Source: Haloechinothrix_A salitolerans (GTDB lineage: Bacteria; Actinomycetota; Actinomycetes; Mycobacteriales; Pseudonocardiaceae). From it: 64,000 nucleotides of DNA. The stretch lies in assembly GCF_039544105.1 (NCBI RefSeq), contig NZ_BAABLA010000117.1, one strand, 5' to 3'. Within the stretch, counting starts at the first letter, position 1, and each line of letters begins with the position of its first letter. The translations under genes and the position numbers were made by a program. The notes under the pieces were generated by a model, which worked only from the letters and a program-made list of their open reading frames with translations, was not told the origin of the DNA and did not search any database. Shown one piece after another: positions 1 to 8,111 of this stretch.

Positions 1-89
1 AACAGACCATCACAGCCGCCGACCCACTACCCGACGACCTCCAACACGCGCTCGACGCCATCAACACGGTCAGCCAGCCTACGCACTAA
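1..89 (+). CDS. C-terminal end of an unidentified protein (partial)
   Basis: Reading from base 3, the last 28 codons run to a TAA at 87-89. The tail begins QTITAADPLPDDLQHAL and ends SQPTH; it looks helical and mildly acidic. The start lies outside the window and the piece is too short to name. In mycobacteria the order esxU-esxT-rplM-rpsI is preceded by a type VII secretion-associated gene (Rv3446c) and eccC4, so an ESX-4 component is the likeliest identity, but this rests on neighbours only. Confidence 0.45.
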   Translation, partial: QTITAADPLPDDLQHALDAINTVSQPTH

Positions 90-344
90 CTTGGCAAAAC
101 TCGGGACCGCGAACGCCCCGAAGAATCCCACGGTGAGACCGGGCGAAACCGCAGCTCAGCATGGTCGCGAGCGCCGAAAGCGGCGGTCGTCTCGAACCCG
201 TTTCCGCGTGGCGGCGTTCACGCCTGCAACTACTTCGAAGGTCCGCGAGACAGGGTGGAACCAACCATGGCAAGGTCATCGTCGTAATCCGCGTACGAAC
301 GCAATGACGTACGACGACGCACCAACGAAGGGGGTTAATCCCAC

Positions 345-659
345 ATGAGTGGTTTTACCGGTGAGGTTGCCGAATTTACTCGGGTTCACCAGGGGCTGAC
401 GGGTGTTAACAGCGAACTGAACTCGACGTTCAAGAGCCTGCAGGGAAACATGGAGCAGGCGCTCGCGTCTTGGAAGGGCCCTGCCGCGGAATCATTCCGG
501 AGGCTCATGGAGCGTTTCAACGAGAACGCCATCAAGCTGAACGACTCGCTGCAGGGCATTTCGGATCTCCTCCAGCAGGCGGGCAGCAAGTACGAGGCGC
601 AGGAAGAGGAAGCCTCGCAGACCTTCAGTGGCGGCGGCTTCGCCGCGCTGGACGGCTGA
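345..659 (+). CDS. esxU: WXG100 protein, EsxU-like (ESX-4 secreted partner)
   Basis: A 104-residue protein with the WXG100 plan: two helices joined by a Trp-Lys-Gly turn at residues 43-45, and a C-terminal YxxxE secretion signal (Tyr83 to Glu87). Such proteins form helical heterodimers with a second WXG100 protein and leave the cell through the type VII (ESX) system. The partner starts 58 bases downstream. The ATG at 345 follows a G-rich ribosome site (aaggggg) about nine bases upstream. The order esxU-esxT-rplM-rpsI matches the mycobacterial ESX-4 locus, which supports the EsxU assignment. The symbol is by position and fold; sequence identity to EsxU appears low. Confidence 0.8.
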   Translation: MSGFTGEVAEFTRVHQGLTGVNSELNSTFKSLQGNMEQALASWKGPAAESFRRLMERFNENAIKLNDSLQGISDLLQQAGSKYEAQEEEASQTFSGGGFAALDG

Positions 660-717
660 GGCGTACCCACCCCAATCCATCCACGGCTAACGCAGGCATT
701 CACAGGGAGATCTGACC

Positions 718-1002
718 ATGATTGAAGTTAATTACGCCGCGCTCGAGCAGTGCGCCGACGACGTCAACAAGGCTCAGCAGCAGATGACCGGCTCGCTGGA
801 GCAGGTCGAGCAGGACGTGAAGCGGCTGTGCTCCACCTGGACCGGTCAGGCGCAGGAGGCCTACCTGGTGCAGCAGAAGAAGTACGACGAGGCGCAGGCC
901 GAGCTGATCAAGATCCTCGCTTCGATCGAGACGGCGATCATGGACACCAAGACCCGCTACATGGAGGGTGACAAGGGCATCGCCAACAGCTTCGGTGGCT
1001 GA
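718..1002 (+). CDS. esxT: WXG100 protein, EsxT-like (ESX-4 secreted partner)
   Basis: A 94-residue WXG100 protein with the turn Trp41-Thr42-Gly43 and a C-terminal YxxxD signal (Tyr81 to Asp85), flanked by two amphipathic helices rich in Gln and Glu. It is expected to pair with the product of the gene just upstream and be exported by an ESX-4 type apparatus. The ATG at 718 is preceded by agggaga. A long perfect palindrome follows the gene, so the pair seems to end a transcription unit before the ribosomal operon. The symbol rests on family plus gene order. Confidence 0.8.
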   Translation: MIEVNYAALEQCADDVNKAQQQMTGSLEQVEQDVKRLCSTWTGQAQEAYLVQQKKYDEAQAELIKILASIETAIMDTKTRYMEGDKGIANSFGG

Positions 1003-1045
1003 GCCCGGTGTCCTGATAGCGCCAACGCGGCGCGGACAGCTTCGC

Positions 1046-1081
1046 CACGGTGGCCCGGACGCGCGCGTCCGGGCCACCGTG
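1046..1081 (+). terminator. 36-base perfect palindrome after esxT
   Basis: The 18 bases CACGGTGGCCCGGACGCG are followed directly by their exact reverse complement, with no loop. In RNA this gives a very stable GC hairpin with a small terminal loop. It lies 44 bases after the esxT stop and before rplM, so it likely ends the esx transcript, though there is no T tract. Confidence 0.65.
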
Positions 1082-1267
1082 CTGTGTGTATGCTCGTGCC
1101 TGTCGGGTTGCATCGCACCGTGTCGCCCGGTAAGGGACCCCGGTTCCGGTGCCAGTGAGGTCTCCGGGTATCTTGGTATGTCGTTGTGCGCTGTCGTGCG
1201 ACTTTGCCAGGACGCGCGAGGCCCGCACCCCAGTACCCACAAGCCATGTCGATGATGAGGTAGTACC

Positions 1268-1722
1268 TTGCCTACGTACAGCCCGAAACCCGGCGACATC
1301 ACGCGCGCCTGGCATGTGATCGACGCCGAGGGCGTTGTCCTCGGCCGCTTGGCCACAGAGGTCGCGACTCTGCTGCGCGGCAAGCACAAGGCGACGTTCG
1401 CGCCGCACGTGGACACCGGTGACTTCGTCATCATCGTCAACGCCGACAAGGTCGCACTGACCGGCAACAAGCGCGAGCAGAAGTTCGCCTACCGCCACAG
1501 TGGCTACCCCGGCGGTCTGCGCAAGCAGTCGTTCGGCGAACTGCTCGACCACAAGCCCGTCCGCGCCATCGAGAAGGTCGTCAAGGGCATGCTCCCCAAG
1601 ACCAAGCTCGGCCGCGCGCAGGCGAAGAAGCTCAAGGTCTACGCGGGGCCTGACCACCCGCACGCCGCGCAGCAGCCGAAGCAGTACGAGATCGCCAAGA
1701 AGATCGCGCAGGTGAACGCACA

Positions 1723-1726
<4 letters not shown>
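1268..1726 (+). CDS. rplM: 50S ribosomal protein L13
   Basis: A 152-residue protein with the L13 opening TYSPKPGDITRAWHVIDA, the motif GRLATEVATLLRGKHK, and the conserved HSGYPGGL and KLKVYAGPDHPH segments. L13 is an early assembly protein of the large ribosomal subunit and binds 23S rRNA. The start is a TTG at 1268, chosen because the conserved N terminus begins there; no in-frame ATG or GTG fits better. Its TGA overlaps the GTG of rpsI, so the two are translationally coupled, the usual bacterial rplM-rpsI operon. The 186 bases between the palindrome and the gene are free for a promoter and leader. Confidence 0.97.
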
Positions 1727-2211
<485 letters not shown>

Positions 2212-2229
2212 TCGCGCCCACCGCGTTGT

Positions 2230-2270
2230 GCGAAGGCGCCCGCCCGGTATTCGGGTTGGGCGCCTTTCGC
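2230..2270 (+). terminator. Hairpin terminator after rpsI
   Basis: Inverted repeat with left arm gcgaaggcgcccgcccg and right arm tcgggttgggcgcctttcgc, with one bulge and a four-base loop. It lies between the rplM-rpsI operon and glmM and likely ends the ribosomal transcript. Confidence 0.7.
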
Positions 2271-2344
2271 ATGTGAGAGGCCGCCTGAACCGGGTCATGC
2301 CGCACTCGCTAGGTTGAAGCAATTCACCCGAAGGAGGTCCATCA

Positions 2345-3679
2345 ATGGCACGGCTTTTCGGCACGGACGGGGTGCGGGGCCTGGCCAATGCCGAGCTCAG
2401 CCCCACGCTCGCCCTCTCGGTCGCCGCGAGTGCGGCACGTGTGCTCGCCGCGCACGACCGGTCGCACCGCCCGGTCGCCGTCGTCGGCAGAGATCCGCGA
2501 GCCAGCGGCGAGATGCTTGAGGCCGCTGTCGTCGCGGGGTTGACCTCGGCGGGCGCCGACGTGCTCCGTGTCGGGGTGCTGCCGACGCCCGCTGTGGCCT
2601 TCCTCGTCGCCGACACCAAGGCCGACGTCGGCGTGATGATCTCGGCGTCACATAACCCCATGCCGGACAACGGCATCAAGCTGTTCGCCAGCGGTGGCCA
2701 CAAGCTGCCAGACGGCATCGAGGACGAGATCGAGTCCGCGCTTGACACACCCGGTACGGCGCCGACCGGCGCCGAGATCGGCAGGGTTACCGACGTCGAC
2801 GACGCACTGGATCGCTACGTCGACCACCTGGTGCGGTCCACGCCGCAGCGGTTCGACGGGCTGCGGGTCGTCGTTGACTGCGCCAATGGTGCGGCATCGA
2901 TGGCGGCACCGGAGGCTTATCGCAGGGCTGGCGCCGACGTGGTCGCGATCAACGCGGCCCCGGATGGCATCAACATCAACGACGGTTGCGGATCCACCCA
3001 CATCGAGGGCTTGCAGACCGCCGTCGTCGAGCACAAGGCGGATCTCGGCGTGGCCCACGACGGCGACGCCGATCGCTGCCTCGCCGTGGACGCCGAGGGG
3101 CGGTTCGTCGACGGCGACCAGATCATGGCGATCCTGGCGCTCGCGATGTCCGAGGCCGGTGAGCTCGCCGACAACACCCTGGTCGCGACCGTGATGAGTA
3201 ATCTCGGACTGCACCTAGCGATGCGTGAGCACGACGTGACATTGCGCACAACAGCGGTTGGCGATCGGTATGTGCTCGAGGAGCTGCGCGCGAGTGGGTA
3301 CTCGCTCGGTGGCGAGCAGTCCGGGCATGTGGTGCTGCCCGGTTACGCCACCACCGGTGATGGACTGCTGACCGCGATGCGGCTGATGAGCAGGATGGCC
3401 GCCACTGGCAAGTCGCTGGCCTCCCTCGCCGGAGTGATGCGGCGGCTGCCGCAGGTGCTGGTCAACGTCCCTGTGGCCGATAAGGTGGCCGCCGCTGAGT
3501 CGAAGCAGGTGGCCGACGCCGTCGCCGACGTCGAGGCGGAACTGGGTGACACCGGGCGGGTGCTGCTGCGCCCGTCTGGCACGGAGCAGCTGATCCGGGT
3601 GATGGTCGAGGCTCCTGATGAGGACGTCGCTCAGGCCGCCGCCGATCGCCTCGCGGGCGTCGTCTCCGTCGCGTCCTAG
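2345..3679 (+). CDS. glmM: Phosphoglucosamine mutase
   Basis: A 444-residue alpha-D-phosphohexomutase that converts glucosamine 6-phosphate to glucosamine 1-phosphate, a step toward UDP-GlcNAc for peptidoglycan. Visible motifs: the phosphoserine loop SASHNP with Ser102, the metal site DGDADR, the sugar loop GGEQSGH and the phosphate-binding loop RPSGTEQLIRV near the C terminus. The ribosome site aaggagg at 2331-2337 is a full anti-16S match seven bases before the ATG, so expression should be strong. glmS, which supplies its substrate, lies about 4.4 kb downstream, as in mycobacteria. Confidence 0.97.
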   Translation: MARLFGTDGVRGLANAELSPTLALSVAASAARVLAAHDRSHRPVAVVGRDPRASGEMLEAAVVAGLTSAGADVLRVGVLPTPAVAFLVADTKADVGVMISASHNPMPDNGIKLFASGGHKLPDGIEDEIESALDTPGTAPTGAEIGRVTDVDDALDRYVDHLVRSTPQRFDGLRVVVDCANGAASMAAPEAYRRAGADVVAINAAPDGININDGCGSTHIEGLQTAVVEHKADLGVAHDGDADRCLAVDAEGRFVDGDQIMAILALAMSEAGELADNTLVATVMSNLGLHLAMREHDVTLRTTAVGDRYVLEELRASGYSLGGEQSGHVVLPGYATTGDGLLTAMRLMSRMAATGKSLASLAGVMRRLPQVLVNVPVADKVAAAESKQVADAVADVEAELGDTGRVLLRPSGTEQLIRVMVEAPDEDVAQAAADRLAGVVSVAS

Positions 3680-3693
3680 CGCGCTTCAGGCTT

Positions 3694-3777
3694 GTTGATC
3701 AGCCTTGCTCCTTGAGTGACGAACTTTCGTCCGGTTTGTCGGATATTTTCGTCCTTGAGGGAGTAAGGTTGATCAAC
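3694..3777. repeat. 84-base inverted-repeat element
   Basis: The ends are 18-base arms, GTTGATCAGCCTTGCTCC at 3694-3711 and GGAGTAAGGTTGATCAAC at 3760-3777, matching as inverted repeats at 16 of 18 positions; both mismatches would be G-U pairs in RNA. The interior holds two direct CCTTGAG copies and a small gacgaa...ttcgtc stem. It is more AT-rich than its surroundings. It could be a glmM terminator, a structured leader for the next gene, or a MITE-like repeat. Confidence 0.5.
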
Positions 3778-3943
3778 TGTGCCGGAGCAAACCTCGCAAC
3801 CCACTGCGCCTGGTGGTGCCGGACCGGTAAGTTCGATGTGCTTTCGAGATGACATCGAGGATGTCGATGGCACCGATGGCGGTGCTCGCCCGTCATAGGC
3901 GGCAGGTGACAAGAAGACAGCGGCTTCGACAAGGGGGCAGCAG

Positions 3944-4246
3944 ATGTCCGGCGACGTGAGCGCGGACCCGGGAAAGCTCAATGCGGTGGGTTCTGCGTAC
4001 ACCAGCGAAGGCAGTGAACTCGTGAGCGCGGCGTCGTCTGTCGAGACCGGGGTTGGCAGCGGCAACGTAGGCAAGGCTTGGTCGGACGTCGCGAAGCCCT
4101 ACACGGACGCCATCGCGAAGTTCCGGGAGGCGATGATCTCCTACGGCGATCAGGCGACCGAGCTGGGCGGCAAACTGTCCGCCGCGGCAGACAGCTACGA
4201 GAGCGGTGAGAACGTCGGCGCCGCCACCTTCGCGAGAAAGGGCTGA
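3944..4246 (+). CDS. Small type VII secretion target, EspC/WXG100-like (cf. Rv3440c)
   Basis: A 100-residue helical protein with a single Trp at 46 and a C-terminal YxxxE signal (Tyr85 to Glu89, in ADSYESGEN). Length and pattern fit the EspC/DUF2580-like type VII substrates rather than a canonical WXG turn. The ATG follows a G-rich site (aagggggcagcag). The next gene starts three bases after its stop. Mycobacteria carry a similar small gene (Rv3440c) between glmM and glmS. The partner protein is probably the large product downstream. Confidence 0.7.
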   Translation: MSGDVSADPGKLNAVGSAYTSEGSELVSAASSVETGVGSGNVGKAWSDVAKPYTDAIAKFREAMISYGDQATELGGKLSAAADSYESGENVGAATFARKG

Positions 4247-4248
4247 TC

Positions 4249-6594
4249 GTGTCGGAGGCACCTGATACCGCGATCCGGCAAGAAATAGAGGCAGGAAAAC
4301 AGCTACTTGCCGCGAAAGAATGCTCCAGCTCCGATATCCTCATCGATGCGTGCCTTCCCGGATTGCGAATCTTCTCTGATTTCTATCCGTACTACGAGGA
4401 CGCGAAAGCCGCTGTTGGTGCAGTTAGGCACGACGGTCCAGTCGTTCCGGAGTCAGGGAGTCTGGGGCCAAGCGGTAGCGGAAACTATCCTCATAGTGGC
4501 GAGGACCCCCAGTCATTGCGTCAAGGTTTGGACGAATTCAGGGGGATCGAGTTCGCGGCATTTCGTGCTGATGCTGAGATGCTGCGCGCGGCGTCTAAAC
4601 GTGTTGACGAGGCCGCTGAGCGGATGCACGATTCATGGTCAAAAAACTTGGTTGATTGGTCCGGGGAGGCTGAAACCGCCGCGCGGCAACGTAAAACCCG
4701 CCTCGCTAGTGGGGCGGATACGCTGTCGCGGGCGCTCGAGTCCGCGCCGGATGCCATTGTCATGACCATAGATGACTTCGTTCAGGAGAACGTGGCCAGT
4801 TTCGCGTCGCTGGTACTTGATGAGTACGGCGACGGCATGATGGCTGGCCTTACGGTGCAAGACGTCGAGGGAGCGCTCACCGCGCTCCGTGAGCTTCCTG
4901 GAACAATCGAGGAGCTCGACAGGGCGATTGAGGATCTCAATAACAGAAGCATCCTTGAGCGAGCTCAAGACTGGGTACTTGAAAAGCTCGCGGGAGTAAT
5001 AGAATCCGCACATCATAGTTCGCTCTTGGGTCTTGCCGCCAAGTTGGGACTGCGGCTGCACGATATAACTGACGAGAATGTTGTCGAAGAGCGTGACAAA
5101 TATGTGCGGCTACTCGAATCGAGCAACACCAAGCTGGCCGAATTCGTTGCGGAGTATAAGGAACGGGCGAATGGCGTACACGCGCATGCCGCCGAACATG
5201 TTGCCGCGATCCAGCGAAGTTATGGTGAGCTGATCAAGACGTTGAACTCTGATCTCGCGGAGGATCCCTTCGCCATGGCGCCATCGGGCGAGCGGACACC
5301 TGGGTCGCCCGGCGCCGCTGGGGGTGGCGCTGTCGGAAGTGTTGGCGGCGGTGGCAGCACGCCCGCTGTCGGCGGTGGCAGCGGCCTCGGTGGCGGTGCC
5401 GTAGGCGGCGGTGGTTCCCTCGGCGGTGGGCCAGCCGGAGCGGGCTCCGTCGAACCGCCCTCGGTGACGCCGAGTGAGGCCGACGCGCGGCGGGCGATGA
5501 ACCCGATCACCGGCAAGCCGCTGGAGGTAGACCCGGAGACAGGGCGTCCGTATCCGATCGACCCCAAAACCGGCGAAGCGATCACGGACGCCGAACCCGA
5601 TGTCGACACGATGACGGTGCGTTCAGGCGACACCGAGATCGCCATCACCGAGCCGGACAGCACGGGTTCGATGGCGATCACGATCGACGACGGATCCGGC
5701 GCGGCTAAGCGGTACCAGCTCGACTTCAGCGCCGACGATGTCGTGTCGACCAGCGGCCCACAGCCGGTATCCACTGGGTTGGGACCGGTCGGTAGCGACG
5801 TCGTTAGTGGTGGACCACAAGGTGTCCACACGCCAGGTGACGACGGGGCGATCCGTGTTGAGGACGGCGATGTCACGATCATGGCCGAGCAGCCGCTCGG
5901 TTCGGATGGCGCCACCGTGGTCACGGTCAGCGACGGCGACGGTGACGAGCAGACGTACGTGCTCGGTGACGAGAAGGCGGTGGCCGAGTACAACCAGCGA
6001 CGTGCCGAGGAGGAGATGCTGCTGGCGCACGACGTCGGTGCTCCGCCCGAACCGGGAGCGACCGTCCCGGCTGCCGATGGTGGCCTCAGCGTACAGCCGG
6101 CGTCGATCGGTGATGCCGTGACGGGATTCGCCGGAGCGGAACCCACCCCGGACCGCGATTCGGGGTTGCTCGACTCGATCTTCGGCGGCGATGCCGAGAA
6201 CGGCGCCCCGGACGACATCGATGACGGCGCGTCGGTTGCTTTCCGGGACGGCACCGCGGCGGACTCGGAGGGCATCGGCGGATCGGACGTCCTCGGCGGC
6301 GAGGCCGCCCAGGACGACGACGGCACCTGGCCTGCGCCAGGCGGTGCTGGTGTCGGCGTGGCTCCCGGCGAGACACCCTCCGATGCGACGACGTCTAGTG
6401 AGGGTGGCGCGATGGGCGGTGCTCCCATGATGGGAGGCATGGGTGGCGCCGGGGTCGGAGCCACGGGTGGCGGCGATGAACAGCGCGGCGGGAGTGCGTT
6501 CCAGCTGGACGGTGGTGGCCTGTTCGAACCCGATGTCGCGGAGGGGCCGTTCGGTGTGGCCCGCATCAGTGGCAGCTTGGACGACGATGACTAG
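4249..6594 (+). CDS. Large type VII secretion-associated protein, mosaic, Gly-rich (cf. Rv3439c)
   Basis: A 781-residue protein of unknown function. Residues 100-160 form a helical segment with a Trp-Ser-Gly turn at 137-139; residues 200-340 look coiled-coil. A Gly-rich linker fills about 345-410. A proline-spaced stretch with MNPITGKPLEVDPETGRP follows, then two similar beta-rich units around 460 and 550 (TVRSGDTEIAITEPDSTGS and VEDGDVTIMAEQPLGSDG), and an acidic tail with MGGAPMMGGMGGAG ending in DDDD. The GTG start sits two bases after the previous stop. The first third has far lower GC than the rest, so the gene looks like a domain fusion. Likely an ESX substrate or its surface partner; this is inference. 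Confidence 0.6.
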   Translation: MSEAPDTAIRQEIEAGKQLLAAKECSSSDILIDACLPGLRIFSDFYPYYEDAKAAVGAVRHDGPVVPESGSLGPSGSGNYPHSGEDPQSLRQGLDEFRGIEFAAFRADAEMLRAASKRVDEAAERMHDSWSKNLVDWSGEAETAARQRKTRLASGADTLSRALESAPDAIVMTIDDFVQENVASFASLVLDEYGDGMMAGLTVQDVEGALTALRELPGTIEELDRAIEDLNNRSILERAQDWVLEKLAGVIESAHHSSLLGLAAKLGLRLHDITDENVVEERDKYVRLLESSNTKLAEFVAEYKERANGVHAHAAEHVAAIQRSYGELIKTLNSDLAEDPFAMAPSGERTPGSPGAAGGGAVGSVGGGGSTPAVGGGSGLGGGAVGGGGSLGGGPAGAGSVEPPSVTPSEADARRAMNPITGKPLEVDPETGRPYPIDPKTGEAITDAEPDVDTMTVRSGDTEIAITEPDSTGSMAITIDDGSGAAKRYQLDFSADDVVSTSGPQPVSTGLGPVGSDVVSGGPQGVHTPGDDGAIRVEDGDVTIMAEQPLGSDGATVVTVSDGDGDEQTYVLGDEKAVAEYNQRRAEEEMLLAHDVGAPPEPGATVPAADGGLSVQPASIGDAVTGFAGAEPTPDRDSGLLDSIFGGDAENGAPDDIDDGASVAFRDGTAADSEGIGGSDVLGGEAAQDDDGTWPAPGGAGVGVAPGETPSDATTSSEGGAMGGAPMMGGMGGAGVGATGGGDEQRGGSAFQLDGGGLFEPDVAEGPFGVARISGSLDDDD

Positions 6595-6645
6595 CCGGGT
6601 AATCGCGGTTGAGTGGGCCTGGTCGGTGAGCGGAGGTGGTGTGTG

Positions 6646-7101
6646 ATGGCGGAACAAACCAACGCGGAGCTTCGTGACCGGCTCGAGGCGGTGAAGGCGA
6701 ACCTGCGGCGGCGCACATCCGACATCGCGGCACACACCGAGAGCGTGCGGCGTGAAGTGGCGGAACGAGGCGCACGCCTGCGCGAGCAGAACGAGGAGTT
6801 CTGCCGCGAGCTTGAGGAGCGCGCCGCGCGGGAGAAAGCCGACGAGCCGAGCCAGCACGATCGCGCTGCCGAGATGGAGGCTGGGCGGGTGCGCTCGCTT
6901 GGCTTCGCGGAGGACGACGACGTCGCGGCCGAGCCGCGGATGAAGGCCCCTCGGTTCTCTCCGGCGCCACCGGCCGCACCTTGGATCGACGCCGCCACCG
7001 GTACGCCGCAGTGGCCGACGGCGGCCGAAACCACCACACGGCAGGTAGGCAGCGTCGACGACGACGAAGACTTCGAAGCCAACGGCTGGCTGCGGGGGTA
7101 A
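6646..7101 (+). CDS. Small coiled-coil protein of the type VII locus
   Basis: A 151-residue soluble protein of unknown function. Residues 6-65 form a long charged heptad-like helix (RDRLEAVKANLRRR onward); the rest is disordered, with proline-rich and acidic patches, ending in NGWLRG. The ATG at 6646 was chosen because ggaggtgg lies seven bases upstream; the frame could be opened at 6613 but without a ribosome site. It directly follows the 781-residue gene and is probably cotranscribed, so a chaperone or cytoplasmic partner for that protein is possible. No family was recognised. Confidence 0.6.
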   Translation: MAEQTNAELRDRLEAVKANLRRRTSDIAAHTESVRREVAERGARLREQNEEFCRELEERAAREKADEPSQHDRAAEMEAGRVRSLGFAEDDDVAAEPRMKAPRFSPAPPAAPWIDAATGTPQWPTAAETTTRQVGSVDDDEDFEANGWLRG

Positions 7102-7166
7102 GCCGACGGCACGTGTGTGGCGGCTTCTTGCCGTGAGCCCTTCGCCACACGGGGACGACGGAATGC

Positions 7167-7985
7167 CTAGCGCACGTCGGCGCCCTCGCGTTCGAAGTCG
7201 ATCGGGGCGCGTTTGACGTCGTTCTCGAGCAGCGGCTGGTACTCCTTCTTCCCCGCGAGATGCGTCAGGAAAAACGCCGTCAGCAGCGCGTACACCAGGC
7301 GTCGTGTGCCGTGGTGCGGCTTGCCCTGCATCAGCAGTTGAGTCCAGTGGAAGCCCTCGGTCACCGAGAGGTGGGTCGACTTCTCGATGGTGCGCAGTCG
7401 CACCGGCCCACCCCAGGCGTGGGCGATGGCTTTCGCGTGTCCGGTGGGCGGCGCGACCAGGTCGTTCTCCGCCGCCAGATGCAGCGACGGCATCCGCAGG
7501 CCCTTGGCGGCCTCGGACGCGGATGGCACGGTCTGCGCGGGCGCGATGGTAGCCACCGCACGGACCTCCGGTGCCCTTTCGGCGGCCGCCGCCAGCACGG
7601 CGGACCCTGCTCCCGTCGAGTGGCCCGCGAGCCCGAGTCGCGCCGGATCGACGCTGATGCCGTTCTGCCCGAGCCGGACCTTCGCTACGGCGTCCAGCGA
7701 GTCGCGCAGGTTGGCCGCGAAGATCCGGTGCGACGGGAACGGGCCGAGCTGGGTCGCGGGCGCCGCGGTGACGATGCCCCATGACGCCAGATGCCGCAGT
7801 AGTCCCCGGTAGCGGTGCACCGGCTGCAGCCAGCCGTGTCCGAACGCGACGGCGGGCAGATTCAGGCCCTCACGCGGGGCGAACACCATCCCCGGCGTCC
7901 CGACGAGCGCCAGATTGCCCCTGAGGACGTCGTGCGGTCCCGGGTAGCTCAGCTCCTCAAGCAGGGCCTTGGGCTTGCGTGCCAT
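7167..7985 (-). CDS. Alpha/beta hydrolase, chlorophyllase/PET hydrolase-like (cf. Rv3438)
   Basis: A 272-residue cytosolic hydrolase without signal peptide. The nucleophile elbow is GHSTGAG; the oxyanion region is VAFGHGW near residue 48; a late Asp (ENDLVAPP) and a late His (KSTHLSV) complete the triad. The pattern resembles dienelactone hydrolase and chlorophyllase-like esterases. The open frame extends further upstream to 8069, but MARKPKALLEELSYPG at 7985 is the natural start. It is transcribed away from glmS. Mycobacteria have a similar hydrolase gene between glmM and glmS. The substrate is unknown. Confidence 0.75.
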   Translation of the reverse strand: MARKPKALLEELSYPGPHDVLRGNLALVGTPGMVFAPREGLNLPAVAFGHGWLQPVHRYRGLLRHLASWGIVTAAPATQLGPFPSHRIFAANLRDSLDAVAKVRLGQNGISVDPARLGLAGHSTGAGSAVLAAAAERAPEVRAVATIAPAQTVPSASEAAKGLRMPSLHLAAENDLVAPPTGHAKAIAHAWGGPVRLRTIEKSTHLSVTEGFHWTQLLMQGKPHHGTRRLVYALLTAFFLTHLAGKKEYQPLLENDVKRAPIDFEREGADVR

Positions 7986-8111
7986 GGTGTTGACCTTATC
8001 GGGGCCATCGCCGTATCGCCCACCGCACGCGCCGGGACGGGTGTCGCGCACGGCTATCGGCCGCCCCACCCATCCGTTAAGACGTCACCAACGCCAGTAG
8101 TCTCTGCTGAC

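Noticed and set aside
91..348. A possible 85-residue gene starting with TTG before esxU
   Set aside because: No ribosome site, a very basic and unconserved-looking product, and overlap with the esxU start.
5623..7782. A 719-codon open frame on the minus strand opposite the 781-residue gene and the hydrolase
   Set aside because: It is antisense to two well-supported genes, crosses their boundaries, is Arg/His-rich with no domain, and reflects the high GC of the region.
7986..8111. Possible glmS ribozyme or leader before glmS
   Set aside because: The glmS ribozyme is a Firmicutes feature, and the 126-base gap shows no matching core.
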